From Candidatus Eiseniibacteriota bacterium (GTDB taxonomy: Bacteria; Joyebacterota; Joyebacteria; Joyebacterales; Joyebacteraceae): a stretch of 33,217 bases of DNA. Below are positions 1-7,716 of the stretch, piece after piece. The notes under the pieces are model-generated. The model saw nothing but the letters and a program-made list of their open reading frames with translations. It searched no databases and had not been told where the DNA came from. The position numbers and the translations under genes were made by a program. Position 1 is the first letter of the stretch. Each line of letters opens with the position of its first letter. Location of the stretch: assembly GCA_030595835.1 (NCBI GenBank), contig JAUVLG010000025.1, positions 1 through 33,217 on the forward strand. The letters run 5' to 3'.

Positions 1-2
1 GG

Positions 3-76
3 AGCGGGAAACGGGACTCGAACCCGCGACCCTCAGCTTGGAAGGCTGATGCTCTAGCCAACTGAGCTATTCCCGC
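3..76 (-). tRNA. tRNA-Gly (anticodon TCC)
   Basis: Reverse complement GCGGGAATAGCTCAGTTGGCTAGAGCATCAGCCTTCCAAGCTGAGGGTCGCGGGTTCGAGTCCCGTTTCCCGCT folds as a cloverleaf; anticodon loop CTTCCAA; CC of the CCA reaches the window edge. Confidence 0.96.
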
Positions 77-107
77 GCTTCCTTGCCCACTACCTTCACT
101 GCTTCGG

Positions 108-192
108 TGGTGGGGGGGGGAGGATTCGAACCTCCGAAGGCTTCGCCGACAGATTTACAGTCTGTTCCCTTTGACCACTCGGGAACCCCCCC
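108..192 (-). tRNA. tRNA-Tyr (anticodon GTA), class II with long variable arm, CCA encoded
   Basis: Anticodon loop CTGTAAA, long variable arm, GGAGGTTCGAATCCTCC T-arm, 7-bp acceptor stem made only of G:C pairs. Confidence 0.95.
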
Positions 193-251
193 GGATCGCC
201 CTACCCTCTAGGAGCGATTTGCTCCGAAGGTGCTGGACGCACTGCCGATTC

Positions 252-326
252 TGGAGCTGGCGAGAGGAATCGAACCCCCAACCACCTCATTACAAGTGAG
301 GTGCTCTACCGTTGAGCTACGCCAGC
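252..326 (-). tRNA. tRNA-Thr (anticodon TGT), CCA encoded
   Basis: GCTGGCGTAGCTCAACGGTAGAGCACCTCACTTGTAATGAGGTGGTTGGGGGTTCGATTCCTCTCGCCAGCTCCA; anticodon loop CTTGTAA. Confidence 0.95.
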
Positions 327-392
327 CCGGGATATACCCATACACCCGGCGGCGGGGCTTCTTCCCAGAGCCGTCAGTTGCACAAACGCTAT

Positions 393-421
393 ATAATATT
401 AGGGAATGCCTGCAATGTCAA
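393..421 (-). promoter_or_regulatory. sigma70-type promoter for the tRNA (probably tRNA-tuf) operon
   Basis: Minus strand TTGACA (421..416) - 17 nt - TATTAT (398..393), about 67 nt upstream of tRNA-Thr. Confidence 0.8.
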
Positions 422-532
422 CCCGAAATCGACGGTTTTGGCACGATTTCCGCAGAAGTACCTGCCGCCGCCCTGGAGCCCCGCTCCTCCCCCTGCTTCC
501 AACACCGTTTCCGGCGAGGCTCCCGGCCCACG

Positions 533-1942
533 CTACCCCTTTGCCTTCCGCGCCACGGAGCCCGTCTCGGTATCCTCGACCAGGTACCCGGCCTCTTCAA
601 TGGCCGCCCGCAGCTCGTCCGCTTTGGCCCAGTCTTTCGCATCGCGGGCGTCGGACCGCTCTTGCACCATCTTCACGATCTCGTCCGGGACGCTCTCGTC
701 AGCAACCTTAGTATGTTGCAGTAAGCCCAGTATATCCAGCAGCTCTCGCAGGACGCCCCTGTCAGCCCGAAGAAGCGCGTGGTCTGTGCCGGACTCCATC
801 TCAGAATTGAGGGCCCGGACAAGCTCAAACAGGTAACCTATTGCCTGAGCAGTGTTTAGATCATCGTCCATCGCTCCCAGGAACTTCTGCTTGAGATCAG
901 ACACGTCCGGGCTGGGCGCCTCCGCGCTCTCGCCCTCCCCCTCCCGGCCCACGTTGCGAACGAGCGCCCTGAAGAGGTTCTCGAAGCGCTTGATCGCCAC
1001 GCCTGCCTCGCTCAACCGCTCATCGGAGAACTCGATCTCGGACCGGTAGTGCGTCGATAGCAGGTAGAACCTGACTACATCCGCCGGAAAACGCCCGGAG
1101 ATCTCCTCCATCGTCTTGAAGTGCCCCGTCGACTTGGACATCTTCTCACCGACCAGGTTCACGAGCCCATGGTGGACCCAATGGTTTACATAAGGGGAAC
1201 CGGTCGCAGCTTCGTGCTGTGCGATCTCGTTCTCGTGATGAGGGAATATCAGCTCGGTTCCTCCCCCGTGGATATCAAAATGCTCGCCCAGGTACTTGGT
1301 GGACATAGCCGAGCACTCGATGTGCCACCCCGGCCTCCCCTGCCCCCACGGACTCTCCCAGGAGGGCTCTCCCTCCTTGGCGCCCTTCCACAGGCAGAAG
1401 TCCTCTGGATTGCGCTTCTTGTCGTCGATATCGACGCGCTCGCTGGCCCCGGCGATGAGATCGTCCAGGTTCCTCTTGGAGAGCTTCCCGTAGCCCGCGA
1501 ACTTCCTGACCTCGAAGTAGACGTCTCCGCCGGACTCATAGGCGAAGCCCTTGTCGACCAGCGTCTTGACGAGCGCGACGATCTCAGTGATGTGCGCGGT
1601 CGCCCGCGGGTACTGATCCGCCTCCTCGGCGCCCAGGAACCGGAGGAACTCCATGAACTTGTCGATGTTCCTCTGCGCTATTGCCGTGTAGTCAACGCCC
1701 TCCGCCTCGGCCTTCTCGATGATCTTGTCATCAATGTCCGTGAAGTTGATGACGAGGGTGACATCGTAGCCCTTGTATCGGAAGTAGCGGCGGAACACAT
1801 CCGACACCAACGCGACCCTCATGTGCCCCACGTGCGGCTCGGCCTGAACGGTCATCCCGCAGAAGTACATCCCGACCTTGCCCTCGTGAACCGGCACGAA
1901 CTCCTTCTTCTTGCCCGCGAGCGTATCGTAGATCCTCAGCAT
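533..1942 (-). CDS. cysS: Cysteinyl-tRNA synthetase
   Basis: HIGH-type PHVGHMR, NFTDIDDKII, KMSKSTG motifs; SD GGAGG upstream. Confidence 0.97.
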   Translation of the reverse strand: MLRIYDTLAGKKKEFVPVHEGKVGMYFCGMTVQAEPHVGHMRVALVSDVFRRYFRYKGYDVTLVINFTDIDDKIIEKAEAEGVDYTAIAQRNIDKFMEFLRFLGAEEADQYPRATAHITEIVALVKTLVDKGFAYESGGDVYFEVRKFAGYGKLSKRNLDDLIAGASERVDIDDKKRNPEDFCLWKGAKEGEPSWESPWGQGRPGWHIECSAMSTKYLGEHFDIHGGGTELIFPHHENEIAQHEAATGSPYVNHWVHHGLVNLVGEKMSKSTGHFKTMEEISGRFPADVVRFYLLSTHYRSEIEFSDERLSEAGVAIKRFENLFRALVRNVGREGEGESAEAPSPDVSDLKQKFLGAMDDDLNTAQAIGYLFELVRALNSEMESGTDHALLRADRGVLRELLDILGLLQHTKVADESVPDEIVKMVQERSDARDAKDWAKADELRAAIEEAGYLVEDTETGSVARKAKG

Positions 1943-1969
1943 CGGTTGATTCCTCCGGTAATGCCAACT

Positions 1970-2010
1970 GCGACCCGCGGCCCGGCCACGTCGTGACCGG
2001 GCCGCGTCGC
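1970..2010 (-). promoter_or_regulatory. Strong hairpin in the predicted cysS 5' leader
   Basis: GCGAC/GTCGC plus GCGGCCCGG/CCGGGCCGC arms, 14 bp with a 2-nt bulge, between the predicted promoter and the SD. Confidence 0.65.
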
Positions 2011-2030
2011 TTGTCTGTCTCTCTTGTCTG

Positions 2031-2060
2031 AGGATAATGGGAGAGCCGGGACGGTGTCAA
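2031..2060 (-). promoter_or_regulatory. sigma70-type promoter for cysS
   Basis: Minus strand TTGACA (2060..2055) - 18 nt - TATCCT (2036..2031). Confidence 0.65.
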
Positions 2061-2158
2061 GTCCCGCGGTCTTGCGGTGGCAGGCAATCAGCGGTGGACA
2101 GCCGCGTCCGCCGTGCGACGCGCACTCGGTCCCCCGCCCCGAGGGCGGCACCGAACGA

Positions 2159-2956
2159 TCAGGGCCGAGCCGCTCTGACGAACGCCGCGGCTCGTGCGGG
2201 GTCGATGGCGTTGGCAGCGCGCCCACCCTCCATTACATGGCTTCCGATGATGACGGCGTCGCACCTGCCAAGCACGTCCGCAACGGTCTCCGCCGTCACA
2301 CCGCTTCCGGCCACGACCGGCGTGCCGGGCACGGCCGCCCTGACGCGCGCAAGCTCCTCGGGCGAGCCCGGCGATCCCGTCATGTCGCCGGTAACGATGA
2401 GAGCCGCTGCCTTCCCTCGCTCCACGAGTTCGGCCGCGGCCTGTTCGATGCTCTCGCTGCCGAGAGGTTTTGCGTGCTTCACGAAGACGTCCGCGAAGAC
2501 CTTGAGCTTGGGTGAGAGATTCCGGATGGCCAGGAGCGTTTCGCGAGCGTTCCCCTGGATGATACCCTGGTCGGTCGCCGCGGCGCCGATGTGTACATTC
2601 ACCCTGATGAAGCGCGCTCCCACGGCGGCGGCCACGGCCACGGCCGACAGGGCGTCGCTTCGCAGCACGTTGATACCCAGCGGCAGCGACGTCTTCTCCT
2701 GTACTAGAGACCCGATCGCGGCCATCGCGGCGACGGCGCCCCGCCCCGCGAAGCCCCTGGAGAACGGAGCGTCGCCGAAGTTCTCCAGTATGATCCCGTC
2801 GAAGCCTGCTGCCTCAATGGCGGCCGCATCGTCAAGCGCCCTTCCGACGACGCGCGGCATGTCACCGTCCCACCCGGAGCTTCCGGGCAAGGGCTCGAGA
2901 TGCACGACGCCGATCAGGCTCTTCGGTCGGCCGAATACCTCTTCCAGAGCGCCCAT
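2159..2956 (-). CDS. BtpA/SgcQ family protein (TIM barrel)
   Basis: IGVVHLEPLPGSS, AGFDGIILENFGDAPF, and VVAGSGVTAETV near the C-terminus are typical of the BtpA family. Confidence 0.88.
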   Translation of the reverse strand: MGALEEVFGRPKSLIGVVHLEPLPGSSGWDGDMPRVVGRALDDAAAIEAAGFDGIILENFGDAPFSRGFAGRGAVAAMAAIGSLVQEKTSLPLGINVLRSDALSAVAVAAAVGARFIRVNVHIGAAATDQGIIQGNARETLLAIRNLSPKLKVFADVFVKHAKPLGSESIEQAAAELVERGKAAALIVTGDMTGSPGSPEELARVRAAVPGTPVVAGSGVTAETVADVLGRCDAVIIGSHVMEGGRAANAIDPARAAAFVRAARP

Positions 2957-2988
2957 GTCGGTCCCTCACGTCGCGGGGCAGGGAATCG

Positions 2989-3033
2989 CTGCCGCACGAG
3001 AACGGCCTCTGGGACCGTAAACCCGTGCGGCAG
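2989..3033 (-). promoter_or_regulatory. Intergenic hairpin between the M42 peptidase gene and btpA
   Basis: Perfect 10-bp arms CTGCCGCACG (2989-2998) and CGTGCGGCAG (3024-3033) with an inner ACGG/CCGT stem. Confidence 0.55.
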
Positions 3034-3059
3034 TGGTGCGTCTCGACCCTCGTCGCGCG

Positions 3060-4109
3060 CTACCCGCGCGTCAGCGAAGCGACGGTCTTCTTGTCGAGTT
3101 TCTTGACGACCGCGAGCAGCAGCTTCACGCAGTTGTCGTAGTCATCTCTGTGCAGCACACCGACGTGTCCGTGGATGTAGCGGGTCTGTATAGCGAGGGT
3201 GATGCACGGCACGCCCCACTTGGCGAACTGAATGGTCCCGCTGTCCGTGCCGCCCCTGGTGAGAGCGGTCAGGACGAACGGGATCTTGTTCTTCTCGGCT
3301 ACGCTTATGACGAGGTCGCGCAGACGGCGGCTCGGTATCGCGCTGCCGTCGTAGATCATGATACCCACGCCGGCGCCGAGGTTCTCACCCGCGCCGTCGC
3401 TTCCGGGAGTGTCGGTGGCGATCGTGACGTCGACGGCGAACGCGACGTCGGGCTCTACCATCTGGGCGCTCGTCCGCGCGCCTCTCAGGCCCACCTCCTC
3501 CTGCACCGTCCCGACACCGTACAGCGTGTTCGGGTGGCTCTTGCCGATCTTGGTCAGGACGTCGATGACGGTCGCGACACCGATGCGGTCATCCCACGCC
3601 TTGGCCGCGTAGGTCTTCGGGTTCCCGAGGATCGCGAAGTCGGATATCGGGATGATCGGGTCGCCCGGCTTGACGCCGAGCTTCTTCTTGACGTCGAAGC
3701 CTTCGGAGGCACCCACGTCGATGTACATGTCGGCGATGTCCAGGACCTTCTTGCGCTCTTCGGGCTTCAGAACGTGGGGCGCCTTCGAACCAATGACGCC
3801 CAGGTAATCGCCCTTCTTGGTCCTGACCATGACGCGCTGAGACAGCGCGACGTGCCCCCACCAGCCGCCGATGGGCAGGAACTTGATGAACCCCTCCTTC
3901 GTCACGTTCTTGACCAGGAAGCCGACCTCATCCATGTGCCCCGCGATCATGACCTTGGGCGCGGCGGCGGTTCCCTTCTTCTCAGCAACCAGACTTCCCA
4001 GCTTGTCGTAGCTGATCTTGGCGACACCCTTCAGCCGGGCCACCATAATGTCAGCAACTTCCTCCTCGAACCCGGAGATGCCGCTGGCCTCAGTTAGTTC
4101 CTTGAACAT
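3060..4109 (-). CDS. M42 family metallopeptidase (aminopeptidase/endoglucanase-like)
   Basis: MFKELTEASGISGFEEEVADIM, MIAGHMDEVGF, AKAWDDRIGVATVIDVL, VQEEVGLRGA, GGTDSG motifs. Start trimmed from the ORF-track value. Confidence 0.93.
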   Translation of the reverse strand: MFKELTEASGISGFEEEVADIMVARLKGVAKISYDKLGSLVAEKKGTAAAPKVMIAGHMDEVGFLVKNVTKEGFIKFLPIGGWWGHVALSQRVMVRTKKGDYLGVIGSKAPHVLKPEERKKVLDIADMYIDVGASEGFDVKKKLGVKPGDPIIPISDFAILGNPKTYAAKAWDDRIGVATVIDVLTKIGKSHPNTLYGVGTVQEEVGLRGARTSAQMVEPDVAFAVDVTIATDTPGSDGAGENLGAGVGIMIYDGSAIPSRRLRDLVISVAEKNKIPFVLTALTRGGTDSGTIQFAKWGVPCITLAIQTRYIHGHVGVLHRDDYDNCVKLLLAVVKKLDKKTVASLTRG

Positions 4110-4220
4110 CTTCTCGGTCTTGTCCAATTCCCCTCTCCTCCCGCGAAACGTCCGGCCGTCGCGCTGCGCAAGGCCGGAACCCATGGTGGTTTCTGTATGT
4201 GGTACGGGTATCTGGAAATG

Positions 4221-4249
4221 ATTCTAGCGTCGGTATGCCGCCGCGTCAA
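4221..4249 (-). promoter_or_regulatory. sigma70-type promoter for the M42 peptidase-btpA unit
   Basis: Minus strand TTGACG (4249..4244) - 17 nt - TAGAAT (4226..4221). Confidence 0.72.
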
Positions 4250-4261
4250 GGCTGGCGCGGT

Positions 4262-5515
4262 TCAATGCACAGGACGGCGGGCCGTCGTCCCCCCGCGTCC
4301 GACCACGCGCGACAGCACGCCCAACATCTTCCTGGCCGCGGCCCTGCGGCAGAACTCCCCCTCAGCCGCGGCACGGCCGCGGAGTCCCAGCTCCCTCGCC
4401 AGTTCGGGCTCCGAGAGCAGCCCGCGAATGGTCTCCGCCAGCTCGGCGGGCGACTCCGCCCGCACGACCACGCCGGCCTTCGCGTTCGTGACGATGTCGG
4501 CGCTCTCCCCTTCCACGGCCAGGACTATCGGCTTCGCCACGGCCATCGCCTCGAAGATCTTCGACGGGATAACGGTGCTGAAGAGGGGGTCGTCGCGCAG
4601 GTGCACCAGGACGGCATCGCTCGCGTTCAGAATGCGCGGGATCTGCTCGCGCGGCTGGGCACCCAGGAACGTGACGTTCGCGAGATTCAGCCGCTCGACC
4701 TCCCTCTCGAGTTCGACCCTCTCGGCGCCCTCTCCCACCAGAAGGTAGTGGATCGGTTCGTCTCGCGTGATCTCGGCCGTCGCGATGACGCTCGTGAGAC
4801 CGTGCGCCATCCCCAGAGTACCTACGTAGGTCGTCAGGAAGTCGTCCGCGTGGATTCCCGCCTCCTCCCGAAGCCCGTTGTCCCTGGGGCCCGGCGTGAA
4901 CTCAGACAGGTTCACACCGTTGCGCACCACCGCGAGCTTGTCATCCGGGATGCCTCGCTGCTTCAGGACCTCGATGAAGGACTCGGTCACGGAGATCACG
5001 CAGTCCGCTCGTTTGTATAGGAAGTCGGCCAGAGCGGCGATCCCTCGCGTTGCGCGTCCTTCGCTGGCGGCCCCAACCGCGATCATCGACTCGGGCCACA
5101 GATCCCGGAGCTCGAACACGAACGGAACGCGCTTGAGACGCGCCGCGGCCCACGCGGAGACCACGGTCAAAAGCTGCGGGGAGGTACCGACGACAACGTC
5201 CGGACGCTCCTGGATGAGAGCCGCCGGGAGGGATGACAGCATGAAGCTCAGGTAGTCGAACGACCGGCGGAAGAGCCCCGCGTTCGGGGTTACGTATGTC
5301 CACACCCGCACCACGCGGATCCCCTCCATCTCCCCGACCGAGTAGAGGGTGTTGCGGTAACCCTCGTGGACCCTGCCTGTCGGGAAGTTGGGCGTCCCCG
5401 TAACCACGGTGACACGATGCCCGTCCTCAACCCAGACGCGGGCGTGTTCGAACGTCCTCAGCGCAGGAGCGTTGGTCTCCGGTGGGAAGTTGTCTGTCAG
5501 AAACAGTATCTTCAA
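4262..5515 (-). CDS. Glycosyltransferase family 4 (WbuB-like)
   Basis: MKILFLTDNFPPETNAPALRTFEHARVW, FELRDLWPES, VVRNGVNLSEFTP, YVGTLGMAHGL; TTG start. Confidence 0.9.
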   Translation of the reverse strand: MKILFLTDNFPPETNAPALRTFEHARVWVEDGHRVTVVTGTPNFPTGRVHEGYRNTLYSVGEMEGIRVVRVWTYVTPNAGLFRRSFDYLSFMLSSLPAALIQERPDVVVGTSPQLLTVVSAWAAARLKRVPFVFELRDLWPESMIAVGAASEGRATRGIAALADFLYKRADCVISVTESFIEVLKQRGIPDDKLAVVRNGVNLSEFTPGPRDNGLREEAGIHADDFLTTYVGTLGMAHGLTSVIATAEITRDEPIHYLLVGEGAERVELEREVERLNLANVTFLGAQPREQIPRILNASDAVLVHLRDDPLFSTVIPSKIFEAMAVAKPIVLAVEGESADIVTNAKAGVVVRAESPAELAETIRGLLSEPELARELGLRGRAAAEGEFCRRAAARKMLGVLSRVVGRGGTTARRPVH

Positions 5516-5555
5516 GAGCGCTCGCCCTCACGGGTGGGAAGTGGTACCGGTTCTT

Positions 5556-5564
5556 ATTATAGCA
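5556..5564 (-). promoter_or_regulatory. Extended -10 promoter element for the GT4 gene
   Basis: Minus strand TGCTATAAT; no good -35, but the palindrome GTGGTCCC-TC-GGGACCAC (5569-5586) overlaps the -35 position. Confidence 0.5.
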
Positions 5565-5773
5565 CGGAGTGGTCCCTCGGGACCACAGGCTCCCCGCGGT
5601 CCGGGACAGCGCGTGCGTACATGGTGACTCGCCCGGCAGGACAAGGAACCCGCCGCGCCATGACTACGAAACTCGTTGTTCGTCGGAAAGATCTGCAAGA
5701 CGCCGACCGGAACCCACATGGCAATGCCCACGTGTCCCGATCGATAGCGGGTGGCCGCGCTCGATGTATGGCC

Positions 5774-5818
5774 GGCCGTCACGCTCCCGGCCGTCACGCT
5801 CCCGCCCGTCACGCTCCC
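5774..5818. repeat. Three-copy 15-bp tandem repeat (GGCCGTCACGCTCCC)
   Basis: Copies at 5774-5788, 5789-5803 and 5804-5818 (one mismatch), followed by a degenerate fourth unit. Confidence 0.9.
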
Positions 5819-6111
5819 GGATGTCAGCGCCCGCCCTGTCCTGGGCTCTCGCGGCTGCCAAACGAGATCTGCGGGGCCTGGGGCAAGTGCACAGGGGGCT
5901 GCCAGTACAGTGGAAGACCCGAGAACCAGCCGGTGTGGGGGACATCCCGCCGGTCCAGCGCGACCGAGGCTTCTCTAATGCCCGCGTGGCCCCGCCCGAT
6001 CTCAATTTCGTGACGACCTCAGCTGCCGGCCGTCACGGACGGAACGCAGAGCATTTGAGTTGCACAATGTGTGCCAATTAGCATGTAACACTGTAACCCA
6101 GGTCGGCTACA

Positions 6112-6474
6112 TCAACTCCTCGAGATCACCACCACGCCCGAAACGATGATTAGAAGCCCCACTATTCTGAGCGTGGAGATCTGCTCGCCCAGGAACAGCC
6201 ACGAGGCAACGAACACGACGACGTACGCGAGACTGACCATCGGGTACGCCAGGCTGAGGTCAATGTTGGAGAGGACCGCTATCCAGAGCACAGCGCTCAC
6301 CGCGTAGCAGATGAAACCGATCAACACCTGCGGCGTCTTGAGGATGGGAATCAGCTGTCCCCACACGCTCCCCGCGCTCACCACCCCCCCGTAGATCTGC
6401 ATCCCCTTCTTCATGACGATCTGGCCCATGGCGCCGAGCATGACCGCAAAGATGATGAGTGGGATTCCCTTCAT
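6112..6474 (-). CDS. EamA/SMR-type four-helix transporter (ArnE/F-like)
   Basis: About 120 aa with four hydrophobic helices; LSLAYPMVSLAYVVVFVASWLFLGEQISTLRIVGLLIIVSGVVVI. SD GAAGGGG upstream of the ATG. Confidence 0.85.
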   Translation of the reverse strand: MKGIPLIIFAVMLGAMGQIVMKKGMQIYGGVVSAGSVWGQLIPILKTPQVLIGFICYAVSAVLWIAVLSNIDLSLAYPMVSLAYVVVFVASWLFLGEQISTLRIVGLLIIVSGVVVISRS

Positions 6475-6555
6475 GTGTGCCCCTTCTGTTCTCCCGCCGG
6501 GCCGGCCGGCGGTCAGTGTGCCAGTGCGTCGCCGCTGTGGCAACGGTCCACGCGT

Positions 6556-6591
6556 CGGGCCGGCGGACACGCCGCGGACACGCCCGGCCCG
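6556..6591. repeat. Inverted repeat flanking an 11-bp tandem duplication
   Basis: CGGGCCGG (6556-6563)/CCGGCCCG (6584-6591) arms around GCGGACACGCC x2 (6563-6584). Confidence 0.75.
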
Positions 6592-6650
6592 GGTTCTGCG
6601 CTCCGCAGCTTCCGGAACGGGCAGTGGTGCACCAGTCGTGCCAGAGGATC

Positions 6651-7703
6651 CTACTTCAGGGACATTTCAGCTATCCGCTCGACAAGTTCTCCGAAACTGA
6701 TGCCGACGGCCGCGGCGGCCATCGGCACCAGGCTGAGTTCGGTCATCCCGGGAACCGTGTTGGCCTCCAGGCAATAGGGCTTACCGGTTGGAGAGAGCCG
6801 ATAGTCAACGCGCCCGTAGCCGCGGCACCCGAGTGCCGCGAAAACTGTGAGGGCGCTGGCCTTCAGTTGGTCGGACAGAAGCTCCGGGATCTCGGCCGGG
6901 CAGGTGTACTCGCTCATGCCCTTGCCGTACTTGCTCTCGTAGTCGTAGATACCACTCTTGGGAGCGATCTCTATGACAGGAAGCGCCTTCCCTCCCAGCA
7001 CCGCGACGGTGAGCTCGCGACCGGGTATGTAGGTCTCGAGAAGCACGTGGCGCGAGTACTCGCCAGCCAACTTGACCGCCGGAAGAAGCTGCCGCTCTTC
7101 CTTCACGACCGTCAGCCCAACCGTCGAGCCCTGGTCGTTCGGCTTCACAATAATAGGGTAGCCGCCGAGTTCGTTCGCGGCTCCGGCGGCCTCATCAACC
7201 GCTACGTCGGCCGGGAACGTCGGTGAGCCTCCGCGAGTGTCAGGTGGGAGCTCCCGTTCGAGCGTCACTACACGCCACTGCGGCGTCGGCACGTGGACCT
7301 CCTTCAGGATCACCTTGGAGGCGCGTTTGTCCATCGCCAGCGCGGAAGCGAGCACGCCCGAGCCCGTGTACTTCTTCCCCGCCAGCTCGAGGAGCCCCTG
7401 GATGGTGCCGTCTTCGCCCGTTCCTCCGTGGAGCATGACAAACACCACGTCGGCGGAGCGCACGGCCTCGCCCCGTACGGCGGCGATGGCGCTGCCCGTT
7501 TCGTGGCGGACGGCCGGCGGGTCGCGATTGATGAGCGCGGCGGCCGCTGCCTCGCGCGTGCCGATCGGAGAATCACCTTCCGCGGGGTCCACGAGCAGCA
7601 CGTCATGGCCCCTCTCGGCGAGAGTCAGGCCGACCGCGAGCCCGGACACGAGCGACACGTCGCGCTCCGCGGATGTGCCCCCATAGAGAACCGCGATCCT
7701 CAC
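6651..7703 (-). CDS. ddl: D-alanine--D-alanine ligase
   Basis: VRIAVLYGGTSAERDVSL, VFVMLHGGTGEDGTIQGLLEL, YTGSGVLASALAMDK, GYGRVDYRL, LEANTVPGMTELSLVP; GTG start. Confidence 0.96.
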   Translation of the reverse strand: MRIAVLYGGTSAERDVSLVSGLAVGLTLAERGHDVLLVDPAEGDSPIGTREAAAAALINRDPPAVRHETGSAIAAVRGEAVRSADVVFVMLHGGTGEDGTIQGLLELAGKKYTGSGVLASALAMDKRASKVILKEVHVPTPQWRVVTLERELPPDTRGGSPTFPADVAVDEAAGAANELGGYPIIVKPNDQGSTVGLTVVKEERQLLPAVKLAGEYSRHVLLETYIPGRELTVAVLGGKALPVIEIAPKSGIYDYESKYGKGMSEYTCPAEIPELLSDQLKASALTVFAALGCRGYGRVDYRLSPTGKPYCLEANTVPGMTELSLVPMAAAAVGISFGELVERIAEMSLK

Positions 7704-7716
7704 GTGTACTCCTTCC

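Noticed and set aside
1121-1996. Long plus-strand ORFs opposite cysS, the M42 peptidase, dnaB, S9 and other genes
   Set aside because: Shadow ORFs produced by high GC3 on the coding strand; they show no recognisable domains, while the opposite strand has clear families.
1943-2060. T-box riboswitch in front of cysS
   Set aside because: Leader of about 80 nt is too short and no T-box consensus (TGGNACCGCG) was seen.
5774-5818. CRISPR-like array
   Set aside because: Units are 15 bp and directly abutting with no spacers; no cas genes.
5774-5840. Possible G-quadruplex on the minus strand (GGGCGGG runs)
   Set aside because: Loops are longer than the canonical limit, so the evidence is weak.
5366-6081. 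Several overlapping ORFs in the 5.5-6.1 kb gap (for example PAVTLPAVTLPPVTLP)
   Set aside because: Periodicity is explained by the 15-bp DNA repeat and no frame looks protein-like.
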